Part shown: positions 1 to 8,737 of the stretch, piece after piece
Position numbering within the stretch: the first letter of the stretch is position 1
Layout of the letters: each line of letters begins with the position of its first letter
Assembly (NCBI RefSeq): GCF_032229285.1
Contig: NZ_CP135084.1
Location: forward strand, 124,001 to 188,000
Source: Rheinheimera sp. MMS21-TC3
GTDB taxonomy: Bacteria > Pseudomonadota > Gammaproteobacteria > Enterobacterales > Alteromonadaceae
Length of the DNA stretch: 64,000 nucleotides
Direction: 5' to 3'
Program-made: the position numbers and the translations under genes
The notes under the pieces: model-generated
Databases searched by the model: none
Seen by the model: the letters and a program-made list of their open reading frames with translations, nothing else
Told to the model about the DNA's origin: nothing

Positions 1-1406
1 AAGAAGATGGCGTTATTTATGGTGTAACAACCGGCTATGGTGATAGCTGCACCGTAAAAGTAGCTTTGTCACAAGTGCATGAGTTGCCCATTCATTTAAC
101 CCGTTTTCATGGCTGTGGCTTAGGTGATTATTTTACTGCTGAGCAAGGTCGGGCTATCTTAGCTACCCGCTTATGCTCACTCACCCAAGGCTATTCTGGT
201 GTTAGCTGGCCTTTACTCAACCAATTAACGACCTATTTAAATCACAATGTTATTCCGCGTATTCCACAAGAAGGTAGCGTGGGAGCCAGTGGCGACTTAA
301 CGCCGTTATCTTATGTAGCAGCGAGTCTAATTGGTGAGCGTGAAGTTTATCATAACGGTGAAATACGACAGGTTGTTGATGTATTGCCTGAGCTTGGTTT
401 AACCCCTATTAAGCTAAGGCCCAAAGAAGGCCTAGCTATTATGAACGGCACTGCGGTAATGACAGCCTTAGCTTGTTTAGCTTATCAGCGGGCAGAATAT
501 CTAACCCGTTTATCAAGTCGAATAACGGCACTGGCTAGCTTAGCTCTTAAGGGTAACAGCAACCACTTTGATGAAATCTTATTTAGCGTCAAACCTCATC
601 AAGGCCAAAATGAAGTTGCGAGCTGGATCAGAAATGATCTTAATCATCATGAGCATCCGCGTAATTCTGATCGCTTACAAGATAGATATTCTATTCGCTG
701 TGCGCCACATATTATTGGCGTATTACGCGATGCACTGCCATGGTTTAAACAAACAATCGAAAACGAGCTAAACAGTGCAAATGACAACCCTATTATTGAT
801 GGCATTGGTGAGCACGTTTTACATGGCGGCCATTTTTACGGTGGTCATATTGCTATGGTTATGGACAGTATGAAGGCTGCTGTTGCTAATTTAGCGGACT
901 TACACGATAGACAAATGGCCTTGTTAGTTGATACCAAGTTTAACAATGGCTTACCATCAAATTTATCCGGTGCAAGCCCAGAGCGGCGCCATATTAATCA
1001 TGGTTTTAAAGCAGTACAAATTGGTTGCAGTGCTTGGACTGCTGAAGCCTTAAAGCTAACCATGCCAGCTAGCGTATTTTCTCGCTCTACCGAGTGCCAT
1101 AACCAAGATAAAGTTAGCATGGGAACTATTGCCGCACGTGACTGTTTACGAGTATTGCAATTAACCGAACAAGTCGTTGCCGCATCTTTATTGGCAGTGC
1201 AGCAAGCTGTACAGCTAAGAGTGAATCAGGGTGAGTTAACTAAAGCCAGTCTCACGGCTGATATACAACAGATGTTAAGCCAACTGCAAACTGACTATCC
1301 GTTATTGCAAGAAGATAGACCATTAGAGTACAGTTTACGCCAACTCATTTCTCAAGTTCAGCAGCAACACTGGCCTTTATATCAGGACACTAAAAATGCC
1401 AAATAA
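1..1406 (+). CDS. Aromatic amino acid ammonia-lyase (HAL/PAL/TAL, MIO family), 5' partial
   Basis: The reading frame is already open at base 3, so the true start lies upstream of the window; the TTG at 66 is not the start. Seen: an N-terminal YGVTTGYG motif carrying the family's catalytic Tyr, the Ala-Ser-Gly triad (bases 285-293, in VGASGDLTPLSY) that cyclises into the MIO electrophile, SANDNPIID, and a QDRYSIRCAPH motif. The family removes ammonia from His, Phe or Tyr without a redox cofactor. As first visible gene of an aryl polyene operon it more likely makes an aryl-acrylic acid for the polyene head than degrades histidine, since no hut genes are present. Substrate cannot be fixed from the sequence. 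It overlaps the next gene by 11 bases. Confidence 0.9.
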   Translation, partial: EDGVIYGVTTGYGDSCTVKVALSQVHELPIHLTRFHGCGLGDYFTAEQGRAILATRLCSLTQGYSGVSWPLLNQLTTYLNHNVIPRIPQEGSVGASGDLTPLSYVAASLIGEREVYHNGEIRQVVDVLPELGLTPIKLRPKEGLAIMNGTAVMTALACLAYQRAEYLTRLSSRITALASLALKGNSNHFDEILFSVKPHQGQNEVASWIRNDLNHHEHPRNSDRLQDRYSIRCAPHIIGVLRDALPWFKQTIENELNSANDNPIIDGIGEHVLHGGHFYGGHIAMVMDSMKAAVANLADLHDRQMALLVDTKFNNGLPSNLSGASPERRHINHGFKAVQIGCSAWTAEALKLTMPASVFSRSTECHNQDKVSMGTIAARDCLRVLQLTEQVVAASLLAVQQAVQLRVNQGELTKASLTADIQQMLSQLQTDYPLLQEDRPLEYSLRQLISQVQQQHWPLYQDTKNAK

Positions 1407-1821
1407 TGCCATTAAGCAAGCTGAAATTATTATTGATGTGCCGTTTTTTGATGTTGATGCCATGCAGGTTGTATGGCATGGTCATTACGTCAAGTATTTA
1501 GAAGTAGCACGTTGTGAGTTATTGCGTAGTTTTAACTATGACTATAACGATATGTCTGACTCAGGCTATATGTGGCCGATAGTAGATATGTCATTAAAAT
1601 ATGTAGGTTCAGCTTTATTTGCCCATAAAATTAAAGTGGTCGCCACCTTAAAAGAGTGGGAAAACCGGTTGCGGATCGATTACTTAATTACCGATCTTGC
1701 CACGGGTAAAAAGTTAACCAAAGCTAGCACAACTCAGGTTGCTATCGATCTTAATACTCAACAGATGTGCTTTGAGTCTCCTGACATCTTATTTGAAAAA
1801 CTAGGTTATGCTAAGCCATGA
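1396..1821 (+). CDS. Hotdog-fold acyl-CoA/ACP thioesterase (4HBT, YbgC-like)
   Basis: A 141-residue protein of single-hotdog length. The N-terminal stretch DVDAMQVVWHGHYVKY carries the catalytic Asp and the D-x(5-6)-V-x-H-G signature of 4-hydroxybenzoyl-CoA thioesterase relatives. The family hydrolyses acyl-CoA or acyl-ACP thioesters in the cytoplasm. Position inside the APE operon, overlapping the lyase by 11 bases and the next gene by 4 (ATGA), suggests release or editing of polyene acyl intermediates; it matches the thioesterase (ApeK) slot of described APE clusters. The specific substrate is inferred. Confidence 0.85.
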   Translation: MPNNAIKQAEIIIDVPFFDVDAMQVVWHGHYVKYLEVARCELLRSFNYDYNDMSDSGYMWPIVDMSLKYVGSALFAHKIKVVATLKEWENRLRIDYLITDLATGKKLTKASTTQVAIDLNTQQMCFESPDILFEKLGYAKP

Positions 1822-2348
1822 AATACCAAGGCCTTGTTACTATACTGTTATGCACTGTATTTAGCAGCTTGGCCTACGCCAAGGCTGAGCTAATGCCGTG
1901 GCAGCCGTTACATGGCAAAGTATGGTTTTTGCAAGTTAAAAACTTACAAGGCTTACCAGTTCCACTGCGTAGTAGTGGCTATTTAGAGATAGCACCACAA
2001 CAAATGCTCTGGCATACCACCACGCCGGTTGAGAGCAAACTATTAATTAGTACAACAGGGGTCAGCCAGTGGCAACAACAAGAGTATGTTGCAGTTGCCG
2101 GTAGTGAATTTGTTGGCCAATTAATGTTAGCTGTTTTACAACAAGACAGTGACTTTATTCAGCAACAGTTTTACCTAACGGTAAGCCCAGAAAGCTGTAC
2201 CGAATTACAACCAAAGCAAGCACCTTTAAATCAAATATTCAGCCAACTAATACTCTGTGGTGCTAACCAACTTAAGAGCCTGACCTTGCTCGAAGTGAAC
2301 GGTAATAGCACTATTATTAGCTTACAAACTGAAGGTCAGCCGCAGTGA
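1818..2348 (+). CDS. LolA-like outer-membrane lipoprotein carrier protein of the APE cluster
   Basis: A 176-residue protein with a Sec signal peptide (hydrophobic stretch after MKYQG, cleavage likely after AYA near residue 22). The rest is beta-rich and ends acidic, as in LolA-like carriers found in aryl polyene and xanthomonadin clusters. These are thought to bind a hydrophobic product in the periplasm and carry it to the outer membrane. It overlaps both neighbours by 4 bases (thioesterase before, MMPL exporter after), so the three are probably translationally coupled. Recognition rests mainly on length, signal peptide and cluster context, because the family is weakly conserved. Confidence 0.7.
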   Translation: MKYQGLVTILLCTVFSSLAYAKAELMPWQPLHGKVWFLQVKNLQGLPVPLRSSGYLEIAPQQMLWHTTTPVESKLLISTTGVSQWQQQEYVAVAGSEFVGQLMLAVLQQDSDFIQQQFYLTVSPESCTELQPKQAPLNQIFSQLILCGANQLKSLTLLEVNGNSTIISLQTEGQPQ

Positions 2349-4609
2349 GTTGGCTAAGTAGTAAGAAGTATTTATATCTGTGGTGGCTAGCCACAATAAC
2401 AGTGTTACTCTATCTAGCTATGGCAGCCCCCTCTGCAAAGTGGAGTAGCAATATCACTGCAGCTTTGCCCGGCAACAATACTGCTTGGCAGCAGCTAATA
2501 CAACAAAATAATAGCAGCCGCCATCTTAGTCTCTTACTTAGTGGTGTGTCCTTAGCCGAGTTACAGCAAGCAGCCAGTCAATTACAACAAGAGCCCATAA
2601 CGCACTTACATTGGCTACAACCTGGCGCGACCTTTCAGCAGTTACAGACCTTGTATCAGCAGCACCAAGCTTTATTAGTTAGTCCAGAACAATTAGCATG
2701 GCTACGCTCTGGCCAATATCAACCTTTAGTTGATGCCGCTTGGCAACGACTTTATAGCCCATCACCCTTACTAGAAAATGCTTTGCAGCAAGACCCTCTA
2801 CTGCTTACTCAGCAATATTTAGAGCAACAAACTACTAGCAATGGCTTGTTACTACGACCGGCATGGTTTGAATTAACTACGCAAAGGCAACCGGCTATAT
2901 TATTGTATGCCAGCTTAAATATTGATCCTTTTGAGCGCAATAATGGCCAAGCAATGGCTAATGCGCTAGAGCAGAAATTAAGCCAGCTACAGCAACAATG
3001 GCCTTCGCTAAACATAGCCCGCAGCGGTGTATTGTTTCATGCCGTCGTAGCCGCCAAAAATGCTAGTTTTGAAATGCAACTTTATGGCGGCATCTCACTT
3101 AGTGCTATTTTATTATTAATTTGGTTTAGCTTTGCCAATTGGCGACCGCTAATACTAGCATTGACCACTTTAGGTTGTGCTTCTGCTTTTGGTTTAGCCG
3201 CTGTACTACTGTTATTTGAGCAGCCCCATGTGCTGGGTTTAGTGTTTGCAACTACATTAATTGGCATTGCTATCGACTACTCTTTTCATGGTATGCTTGC
3301 AGCAAATAAAGGTAATAAGACCTTTAAACGCATGCTACCGTCGTTGCTACTAGGCTTAATTACAACCCTGTTAGGCTATTTAGCGCTAATGTTTTTACCT
3401 TTCCCAATTTTAAATCAAGTTGCCGTTTTTATGGCTGTTGGTTTAATCGTCGCTTTTTTAACAGTAAAAATAGTATTTTTGCACTGGCTACCTGCAGCTA
3501 GCATGACTGTCAATAAATATTTATTACAATTTTGTGCCAACCTTAGCCTTAAGTACAACCAAGCCAAGCCGAAATGGCTGTTAGCAGTTGGCAGCCTAGC
3601 CCTTGTTGCTGTTAGTTGTAGTTTATTATTACAAATTCAATTTAATGATGATGTGCGCCTATTTAATCAAAGCCCCGCCGAATTACTACAACAAGAGCAA
3701 CAAGTGCGTAGCGCTGGTGGCCAAAACTGGGATAGCCGCTTTATTGTTTTATTAGGTGATAGCACTGAGCAGTTATTGCAACATGAACAAAGTTTACAAG
3801 CCTTACTCCATACTTGGCAGCAACAAGGCAAGCTAGGCAGCTGGCAAGCGACAGTACAGCGAGTGCCGCCATTGCAATTACAAGATGAAGTACAACAACT
3901 ATTACAACTAGCTTATCAAAGCGAGCCTGGACAAGACTATTTGCAACAGCTGCAACTTAAACCACCCGCAGCAATAACTAAACGACTTAGCCCTGAAAGT
4001 TTCCCTTCTAGCTTTATACAGCAAATACAGCCACTTAATGATAAGTTCGCTAGCGTTATTTTACTAAGTAAGCTCAATTTAACTAGTAGTGATTTAACCT
4101 TACTTAACGCTTACCCTAATACCTACTGGCTAGATCCTATAGCCGATACTAATGCTAGTGTAAAAAAGCTACGCTATCAGCTCAGTATTTGGCTAGCACT
4201 AGCGCTAGTGCTTGCAATAGTTATTTTATTTTGGCGTCGTGGTGGCCGTGCAGCAGGCGCTATTATGTTAATACTTGTTTTAGCTATAAGCAGCGCTTTA
4301 TTAATTAGTTTACAGTTACAACAACAGTTAAATATTTTCAACCTGATCGCCGCCCTCCTAGTGCTGGCATTAGCGCTAGATTACGGGATATTTTTTACTG
4401 CCAAGCTGCCACATCAAGAGGTAGTTCAAGCAGTATTTTTGTCGGCAACGACTAGTTGTTTAGCCTTTGGATTATTGGCTTTTAGTAAAACCCCAGCCAT
4501 AGCTAGCTTTGGCTTGACGGTGTTTTTGGGCGTGGCTTTAGCTTGTATACTATCGCCATTGCTAAGTGTCTTAGCTGTTAAGGAGAACAAAATTCATGCA
4601 GCACTTTGA
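2345..4609 (+). CDS. MMPL/RND-family exporter of the APE cluster
   Basis: A 754-residue inner-membrane protein with an internally repeated layout: an N-terminal membrane anchor (about residues 10-27), a large periplasmic loop, five helices (about 240-380), a further helix and second loop, then five C-terminal helices (about 620-745). This is the RND-superfamily MMPL topology, powered by proton flux. Periplasmic loops are extremely Gln-rich, a trait of this genome. It sits directly after the LolA-like carrier and probably hands the aryl polyene lipid across the inner membrane to that carrier. It overlaps the FAD-enzyme gene by 14 bases. Confidence 0.88.
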   Translation: MSWLSSKKYLYLWWLATITVLLYLAMAAPSAKWSSNITAALPGNNTAWQQLIQQNNSSRHLSLLLSGVSLAELQQAASQLQQEPITHLHWLQPGATFQQLQTLYQQHQALLVSPEQLAWLRSGQYQPLVDAAWQRLYSPSPLLENALQQDPLLLTQQYLEQQTTSNGLLLRPAWFELTTQRQPAILLYASLNIDPFERNNGQAMANALEQKLSQLQQQWPSLNIARSGVLFHAVVAAKNASFEMQLYGGISLSAILLLIWFSFANWRPLILALTTLGCASAFGLAAVLLLFEQPHVLGLVFATTLIGIAIDYSFHGMLAANKGNKTFKRMLPSLLLGLITTLLGYLALMFLPFPILNQVAVFMAVGLIVAFLTVKIVFLHWLPAASMTVNKYLLQFCANLSLKYNQAKPKWLLAVGSLALVAVSCSLLLQIQFNDDVRLFNQSPAELLQQEQQVRSAGGQNWDSRFIVLLGDSTEQLLQHEQSLQALLHTWQQQGKLGSWQATVQRVPPLQLQDEVQQLLQLAYQSEPGQDYLQQLQLKPPAAITKRLSPESFPSSFIQQIQPLNDKFASVILLSKLNLTSSDLTLLNAYPNTYWLDPIADTNASVKKLRYQLSIWLALALVLAIVILFWRRGGRAAGAIMLILVLAISSALLISLQLQQQLNIFNLIAALLVLALALDYGIFFTAKLPHQEVVQAVFLSATTSCLAFGLLAFSKTPAIASFGLTVFLGVALACILSPLLSVLAVKENKIHAAL

Positions 4610-5831
4610 TGTTATTATTATTGGTGCCGGCCCCTCCGGCAGTACTGCAGGCGCAATGCTTGCTGATGCTGGGAAGCGAGTACTGAGTATTGAAAAACAA
4701 CACTTCCCACGTTTTAGCATCGGAGAAAGCTTACTACCGCACTGCATGGAGTTTTTAACTATAGCGGGCTTAGAACCTGCTTTACAGCAACAAGCTAAGC
4801 AGTTAGGGTTTCAATATAAAGATGGTGCCGCTTTTTTAAGAAGAGGCAATTATACCGACTTTGATTTCACCAAAAAATTTGGCTCAGGTCCGGGTACCAC
4901 CTTTCAGGTAAAACGGGCTCAATTTGATAAGCTACTAGCAGACGAAGCTGAAAAAAAAGGCCTAGAAATCCGTTACGGCATTACTGTTACGGGCTTTGAT
5001 AACTCAGATCCAAAAATCACCGTATTAACAGTTGAGGATGAGCAAGGTAATAGCAGCCAGCTTAGTGCCAGCTTTGTATTAGATGCCAGCGGCTTTGGTC
5101 GGGTTTTACCGCGTTTATTAGATTTAGAATTACCGTCAAACTTCCCAATACGCCAAGCTAATTTTTGCCATATTAAAGATGGCATAACTAGCCCTACCTT
5201 TGATCGCAATAAAATTTTAATTACCGTGCATGATAAGCATCCAGATGTTTGGTTTTGGTTAATTCCTTTTAGTGATGGTACTGCTAGTTTTGGTGTTGTG
5301 GGTAAAACAGAGCGCTTTGATAGTAGCCTAACGACGCAAGAAAACTTATGGCAGCAACTAAAAGAAACACCTGCTCTCGCAGAGCTGTTGGTTAATGCCA
5401 AGCCACTGCATGAAGTAAGAACGATCACTGGCTACTCTGCTAGCGTGCGCCAATTATATGGTAAAAATTATGCGCTACTCGGTAATGCTGGTGAATTTCT
5501 AGATCCGGTTTTTTCCTCTGGGGTTACCATAGCAATGCGTTCATCAGTTACCGCTGTAAGGCTAGTTTTACGTCAACTTGAAGGTGAGCAACCCGATTGG
5601 GAACAAGAGTTTAGTGCACCGCTGCGAAAAGGTATTAAGACCTTCCGCTACTTTGTTGAAGCTTGGTATGATGGCCGCTTTCAAGATGTCATTTTTAGCA
5701 CTAAGCGAAACGATGGTGTAACAGCAATGATCAGTGCCATTTTAGCGGGTTACGCTTGGGATGAAACCAACCCTTATGTAGCTGAAACAGAACGCAGAAT
5801 GAATGTACTAAGGGAAATATGTATCGATTAA
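4596..5831 (+). CDS. FAD-dependent oxidoreductase of the flavin-halogenase-like family
   Basis: A 411-residue protein. Seen: a Rossmann GxGxxG near residue 9 (IIGAGPSGSTAG), the GES motif of the geranylgeranyl-reductase/halogenase group (PRFSIGESLLP, about 38-48), Lys75 in GFQYKDGAAF where phenolic and pyrrole flavin halogenases have their catalytic Lys, WFWLIP at 219-224 matching the WxWxIP halogenase signature, and a late FAD motif GNAGEFLDPVFSSG. Such enzymes use FADH2 and O2. Members lie in many aryl polyene clusters, and brominated aryl heads are known from xanthomonadin. It may halogenate or oxidise the aryl head or polyene; the activity is not proven by the motifs. Confidence 0.82.
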   Translation: MQHFDVIIIGAGPSGSTAGAMLADAGKRVLSIEKQHFPRFSIGESLLPHCMEFLTIAGLEPALQQQAKQLGFQYKDGAAFLRRGNYTDFDFTKKFGSGPGTTFQVKRAQFDKLLADEAEKKGLEIRYGITVTGFDNSDPKITVLTVEDEQGNSSQLSASFVLDASGFGRVLPRLLDLELPSNFPIRQANFCHIKDGITSPTFDRNKILITVHDKHPDVWFWLIPFSDGTASFGVVGKTERFDSSLTTQENLWQQLKETPALAELLVNAKPLHEVRTITGYSASVRQLYGKNYALLGNAGEFLDPVFSSGVTIAMRSSVTAVRLVLRQLEGEQPDWEQEFSAPLRKGIKTFRYFVEAWYDGRFQDVIFSTKRNDGVTAMISAILAGYAWDETNPYVAETERRMNVLREICID

Positions 5832-6382
5832 TTCTGATTTTCGTTTTAGTACTAAGCGGGTGTCAGTCAACGCCTACGCCAGATGCTGGTTGGATAGCAT
5901 TTGGCAATGGCTATTACCAATTAAGCGATACTTGGCCTAACCAGTCGCAGCAGCTATTACAACAAGTTATTTGGGTTAATCAGCAACAACAACAGCAGTT
6001 TATTATCAGCGCCTTGTTGCAACCCGAAGCTATAGTACTTATTGCTGTGTCACCCTTAGGCCAAGAGCTATGGCGGCTTAATTATCAGCCTGATCATCAA
6101 TTGCAAGTATCGGGCATAGCGCCTTTTAGTCAGCCAGAATTTGCAAAATCTTTGTTAGCACAAATGCAAATGGCTTTATTAAGTACTGACCAAGTGCAAG
6201 CCAACTTACAGCAGCTGACATTGCAGCAAACAGGCAATGAACGCAGTTTGTTCGATAAAGATGGTAAGCTATTGTTGCAAATTACTAACCCAGCTCAGTT
6301 TGCAGCTGGCCAGAAGATTACTATTACAGCTGCTATGTATAGTCTACAAATTACCACCTTACAGCAGGATTTTTTACCATGA
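5819..6382 (+). CDS. DUF3261 lipoprotein of the APE cluster
   Basis: A 187-residue lipoprotein: the signal peptide ends in a lipobox LSGC with lipidated Cys15. The mature part is Gln-rich and beta-strand rich. DUF3261 lipoproteins recur in aryl polyene clusters beside the LolA-like carrier and MMPL exporter, and are thought to act like LolB as the acceptor at the outer membrane. It overlaps the FAD enzyme by 13 bases and the ketosynthase by 4. Function is inferred from cluster context. Confidence 0.75.
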   Translation: MYRLILIFVLVLSGCQSTPTPDAGWIAFGNGYYQLSDTWPNQSQQLLQQVIWVNQQQQQQFIISALLQPEAIVLIAVSPLGQELWRLNYQPDHQLQVSGIAPFSQPEFAKSLLAQMQMALLSTDQVQANLQQLTLQQTGNERSLFDKDGKLLLQITNPAQFAAGQKITITAAMYSLQITTLQQDFLP

Positions 6383-7563
6383 CCAGAATGATTCTTAGTG
6401 CTATGGGTATAGTTTGTGCACTAGGTCAGTCAAAGCAGCAAGTTTGGCACAATGCCATCTTGGGCAGCCGTGAAGGCATGCGCTGGCGCACTGATTTATT
6501 ATACGCTGAGCAAGCGGTAGTGGTAGGTGAAGTTAATGTGCCTTTACCTGACTTATCAAAGTGGCAAGCCGTTTATCAAAGTCGCAATAATCAACTAGCG
6601 GCTTTAGCTTTTCAACAAATTGCTGCAGAAGTAGCAGCCGCTAAGCAAGAATTTGGCGCAGCACGTATTGCTGTGGTATTGGGCACTAGCACCTCAGGTA
6701 TCGCAGAAGGCGAACAGGCAATGCAGCAGTATATGCAGCAGCAAACTTACCCAGAGGGCTATCAATATCAAATACAAGAAATGGTGGCGCCAGCAGATTT
6801 TATTGCCAAGCTCGCTGAGGTAAGTGGGCCTTGTTATGCTATTTCAACCGCCTGTTCGTCTAGCGCGAGAGCCTTAATGAGTGCCCGAAACTTATTACAG
6901 GCCGATTTAGCAGATGCGGTTATTGTTGGTGGCGTCGACTCTTTATGTCAATTAACCTTAAATGGTTTTCATGCTCTAGAGTCAACTTCAGCAGGTCATT
7001 GTCAGCCTTTTAGTGCTAACCGTGATGGTATTAATATAGGTGAAGGTGCAGCATTATTTTTAATGCAAAAATCCTCTGCCGGTATTGCTTTGCTGGGCGC
7101 GGGAGCCTCGTCAGATGCCCATCATATGTCAGCTCCTCATCCACAAGGTAGGGGGGCTGTGGCAGCAATTAAGCAAGCTTGCACTAATGCTGGTATTACA
7201 CCAGCACAGTTAGATTATATTAATCTGCATGGTACAGCTACACCGCTAAATGACAGCATGGAAAGTCAGGCTTTAATGCATTTAGGTTTAACTAACACAC
7301 CCGCTAGCTCTACAAAAGGTATGACCGGCCACACTTTAGGTGCAGCAGGAGCTATTGAGGCTGCCCTGTGCTGGTTAACTTTATCTGGGTATAATACTGA
7401 ACAAGATTTGATCCCACATTGCTGGGATGCAGTATTAGATCCCAACTTGCCGGCATTGCACTTAGTTGCACCACGGCAACAACGACAGACACTATACTGC
7501 TTATCTAATTCTTTTGCTTTTGGTGGCAACAATATGGCTTTAATACTGGGTAAAACAACATGA
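6379..7563 (+). CDS. Beta-ketoacyl-ACP synthase (APE ketosynthase)
   Basis: A 394-residue thiolase-fold condensing enzyme. The nucleophile is Cys159 in AISTACSSSARAL, and both catalytic His motifs are present (HGTAT with following Pro-Leu-Asn-Asp, and GHTLGAAGAIEA), so this is a condensing enzyme and not the inactive chain-length partner. In described APE clusters the order KS, dehydratase, ketoreductase, KS (ApeO-ApeP-ApeQ-ApeR) follows the transport genes, as here. It would extend the aryl starter with malonyl units on ACP. The chain-length factor and ACPs are not in this window. Start overlaps the lipoprotein gene by 4 bases. Confidence 0.9.
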   Translation: MTRMILSAMGIVCALGQSKQQVWHNAILGSREGMRWRTDLLYAEQAVVVGEVNVPLPDLSKWQAVYQSRNNQLAALAFQQIAAEVAAAKQEFGAARIAVVLGTSTSGIAEGEQAMQQYMQQQTYPEGYQYQIQEMVAPADFIAKLAEVSGPCYAISTACSSSARALMSARNLLQADLADAVIVGGVDSLCQLTLNGFHALESTSAGHCQPFSANRDGINIGEGAALFLMQKSSAGIALLGAGASSDAHHMSAPHPQGRGAVAAIKQACTNAGITPAQLDYINLHGTATPLNDSMESQALMHLGLTNTPASSTKGMTGHTLGAAGAIEAALCWLTLSGYNTEQDLIPHCWDAVLDPNLPALHLVAPRQQRQTLYCLSNSFAFGGNNMALILGKTT

Positions 7564-8012
7564 TTACTGGCTATAGCATTGAACAAGTGCTACCACACCG
7601 AGCACCAATGATTTTGCTCGATAATTTTATTGAGGCTGGCGCTGATTATGGTATTTGCCAAGTAGCAATATCTGAAAGTAGTCCTTTTTATGATCCGGCT
7701 AGTAATGCAGTACCTGCTTATGTCGGTATTGAATATATGGCCCAAACCATCGCCGCTTATGCTGGGGCCAATAGATTAAAAGCGGGTGGTCAAGTTAAAA
7801 TTGGGTTTTTATTGGGCTGTCGTAAATATCAGCCACAAGTAACAGAGTTTATTGCAGGCACTGAGTTAACAGTTCGTGCAACAGAGCTAGTTAGGGAATC
7901 ATCAGGTTTAAGTGTCTTTGAATGCAGTATAAGCAGCCAAGAGCAATTATTAGTTAGCGCACGGCTTAATGTATTTGAACCTGAAGACTATCAAGAATGG
8001 CTAACGGAGTAG
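7560..8012 (+). CDS. 3-hydroxyacyl-ACP dehydratase, hotdog fold (APE cluster)
   Basis: A 150-residue single-hotdog protein. Seen: His13 in LPHRAPMILLD and Glu58 in YVGIEYMAQ, the FabZ/FabA-type catalytic pair. It dehydrates the beta-hydroxyacyl-ACP made by the next gene to give the conjugated double bonds of the polyene. Overlaps the ketosynthase by 4 bases. Position matches ApeP of characterised clusters. Confidence 0.85.
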   Translation: MITGYSIEQVLPHRAPMILLDNFIEAGADYGICQVAISESSPFYDPASNAVPAYVGIEYMAQTIAAYAGANRLKAGGQVKIGFLLGCRKYQPQVTEFIAGTELTVRATELVRESSGLSVFECSISSQEQLLVSARLNVFEPEDYQEWLTE

Positions 8013-8014
8013 TG

Positions 8015-8737
8015 ATGAAAAGAGTATTAGTTACCGGCTCAAGCCGTGGCATTGGCAAGGCTATCGCCTTACATTTAGCCGAGCAAGGCTTTGATATAGT
8101 GGTACATTGCCGTTCGGGTCGAGACAGTGCAGAAGCCGTTGCCCAAAGCATTCAAGCACTTGGCCAACAAGCGTCTGTGCTGCAATTTGACGTTGCCGAT
8201 CGCACAGCTGCAAAGACAGCTATAGAGCAAGACATTGCCCAAAACGGCGCTTACTATGGCGTCGTATGTAATGCTGGCATTACCCGTGATGGCGCTTTTC
8301 CTGCGTTGACTGAACAAGATTGGGATCAAGTTATCCATACTAACCTAGATGGTTTTTATAATGTATTGCACCCCTGTGTTATGCCCATGATCCAACTACG
8401 TCAAGGTGGCCGTATTGTCACTTTGGCCTCGGTATCTGGCATAGCAGGAAATCGCGGCCAAGTTAATTATAGTGCTTCTAAGGCAGGCATTATTGGCGCG
8501 ACTAAAGCTTTGGCTTTAGAATTAGCGAAACGTAAAATTACCGTCAATTGCGTCGCTCCAGGTCTAATTGAAACCGATATGGTGCAAGATGTGGCCGCTG
8601 ATGAAGTGATGAAGATGATTCCACTACGTCGCGCCGGAACTGTTAATGAGGTAGCGGCTACAGTAGCATTTTTATTTTCACAGCCCGCTGCCTATATTAC
8701 GCGGCAAGTGATTTCAGTTAATGGTGGGTTAGTCTAA
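8015..8737 (+). CDS. 3-oxoacyl-ACP reductase, FabG-like SDR (APE cluster)
   Basis: A 240-residue short-chain dehydrogenase. Seen: TGSSRGIG cofactor loop (7-14), NAG, and the catalytic set Asn110, Ser139, Tyr152, Lys156 (NYSASKAG). It reduces the 3-oxoacyl-ACP with NADPH. I chose the ATG at 8015 because GGAG at 8006-8009 sits five bases before it and the Rossmann fold starts immediately (MKRVLVTG). An in-frame ATG at 7997, inside the dehydratase gene, would add six residues and is less likely. The position matches ApeQ. Confidence 0.9.
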   Translation: MKRVLVTGSSRGIGKAIALHLAEQGFDIVVHCRSGRDSAEAVAQSIQALGQQASVLQFDVADRTAAKTAIEQDIAQNGAYYGVVCNAGITRDGAFPALTEQDWDQVIHTNLDGFYNVLHPCVMPMIQLRQGGRIVTLASVSGIAGNRGQVNYSASKAGIIGATKALALELAKRKITVNCVAPGLIETDMVQDVAADEVMKMIPLRRAGTVNEVAATVAFLFSQPAAYITRQVISVNGGLV

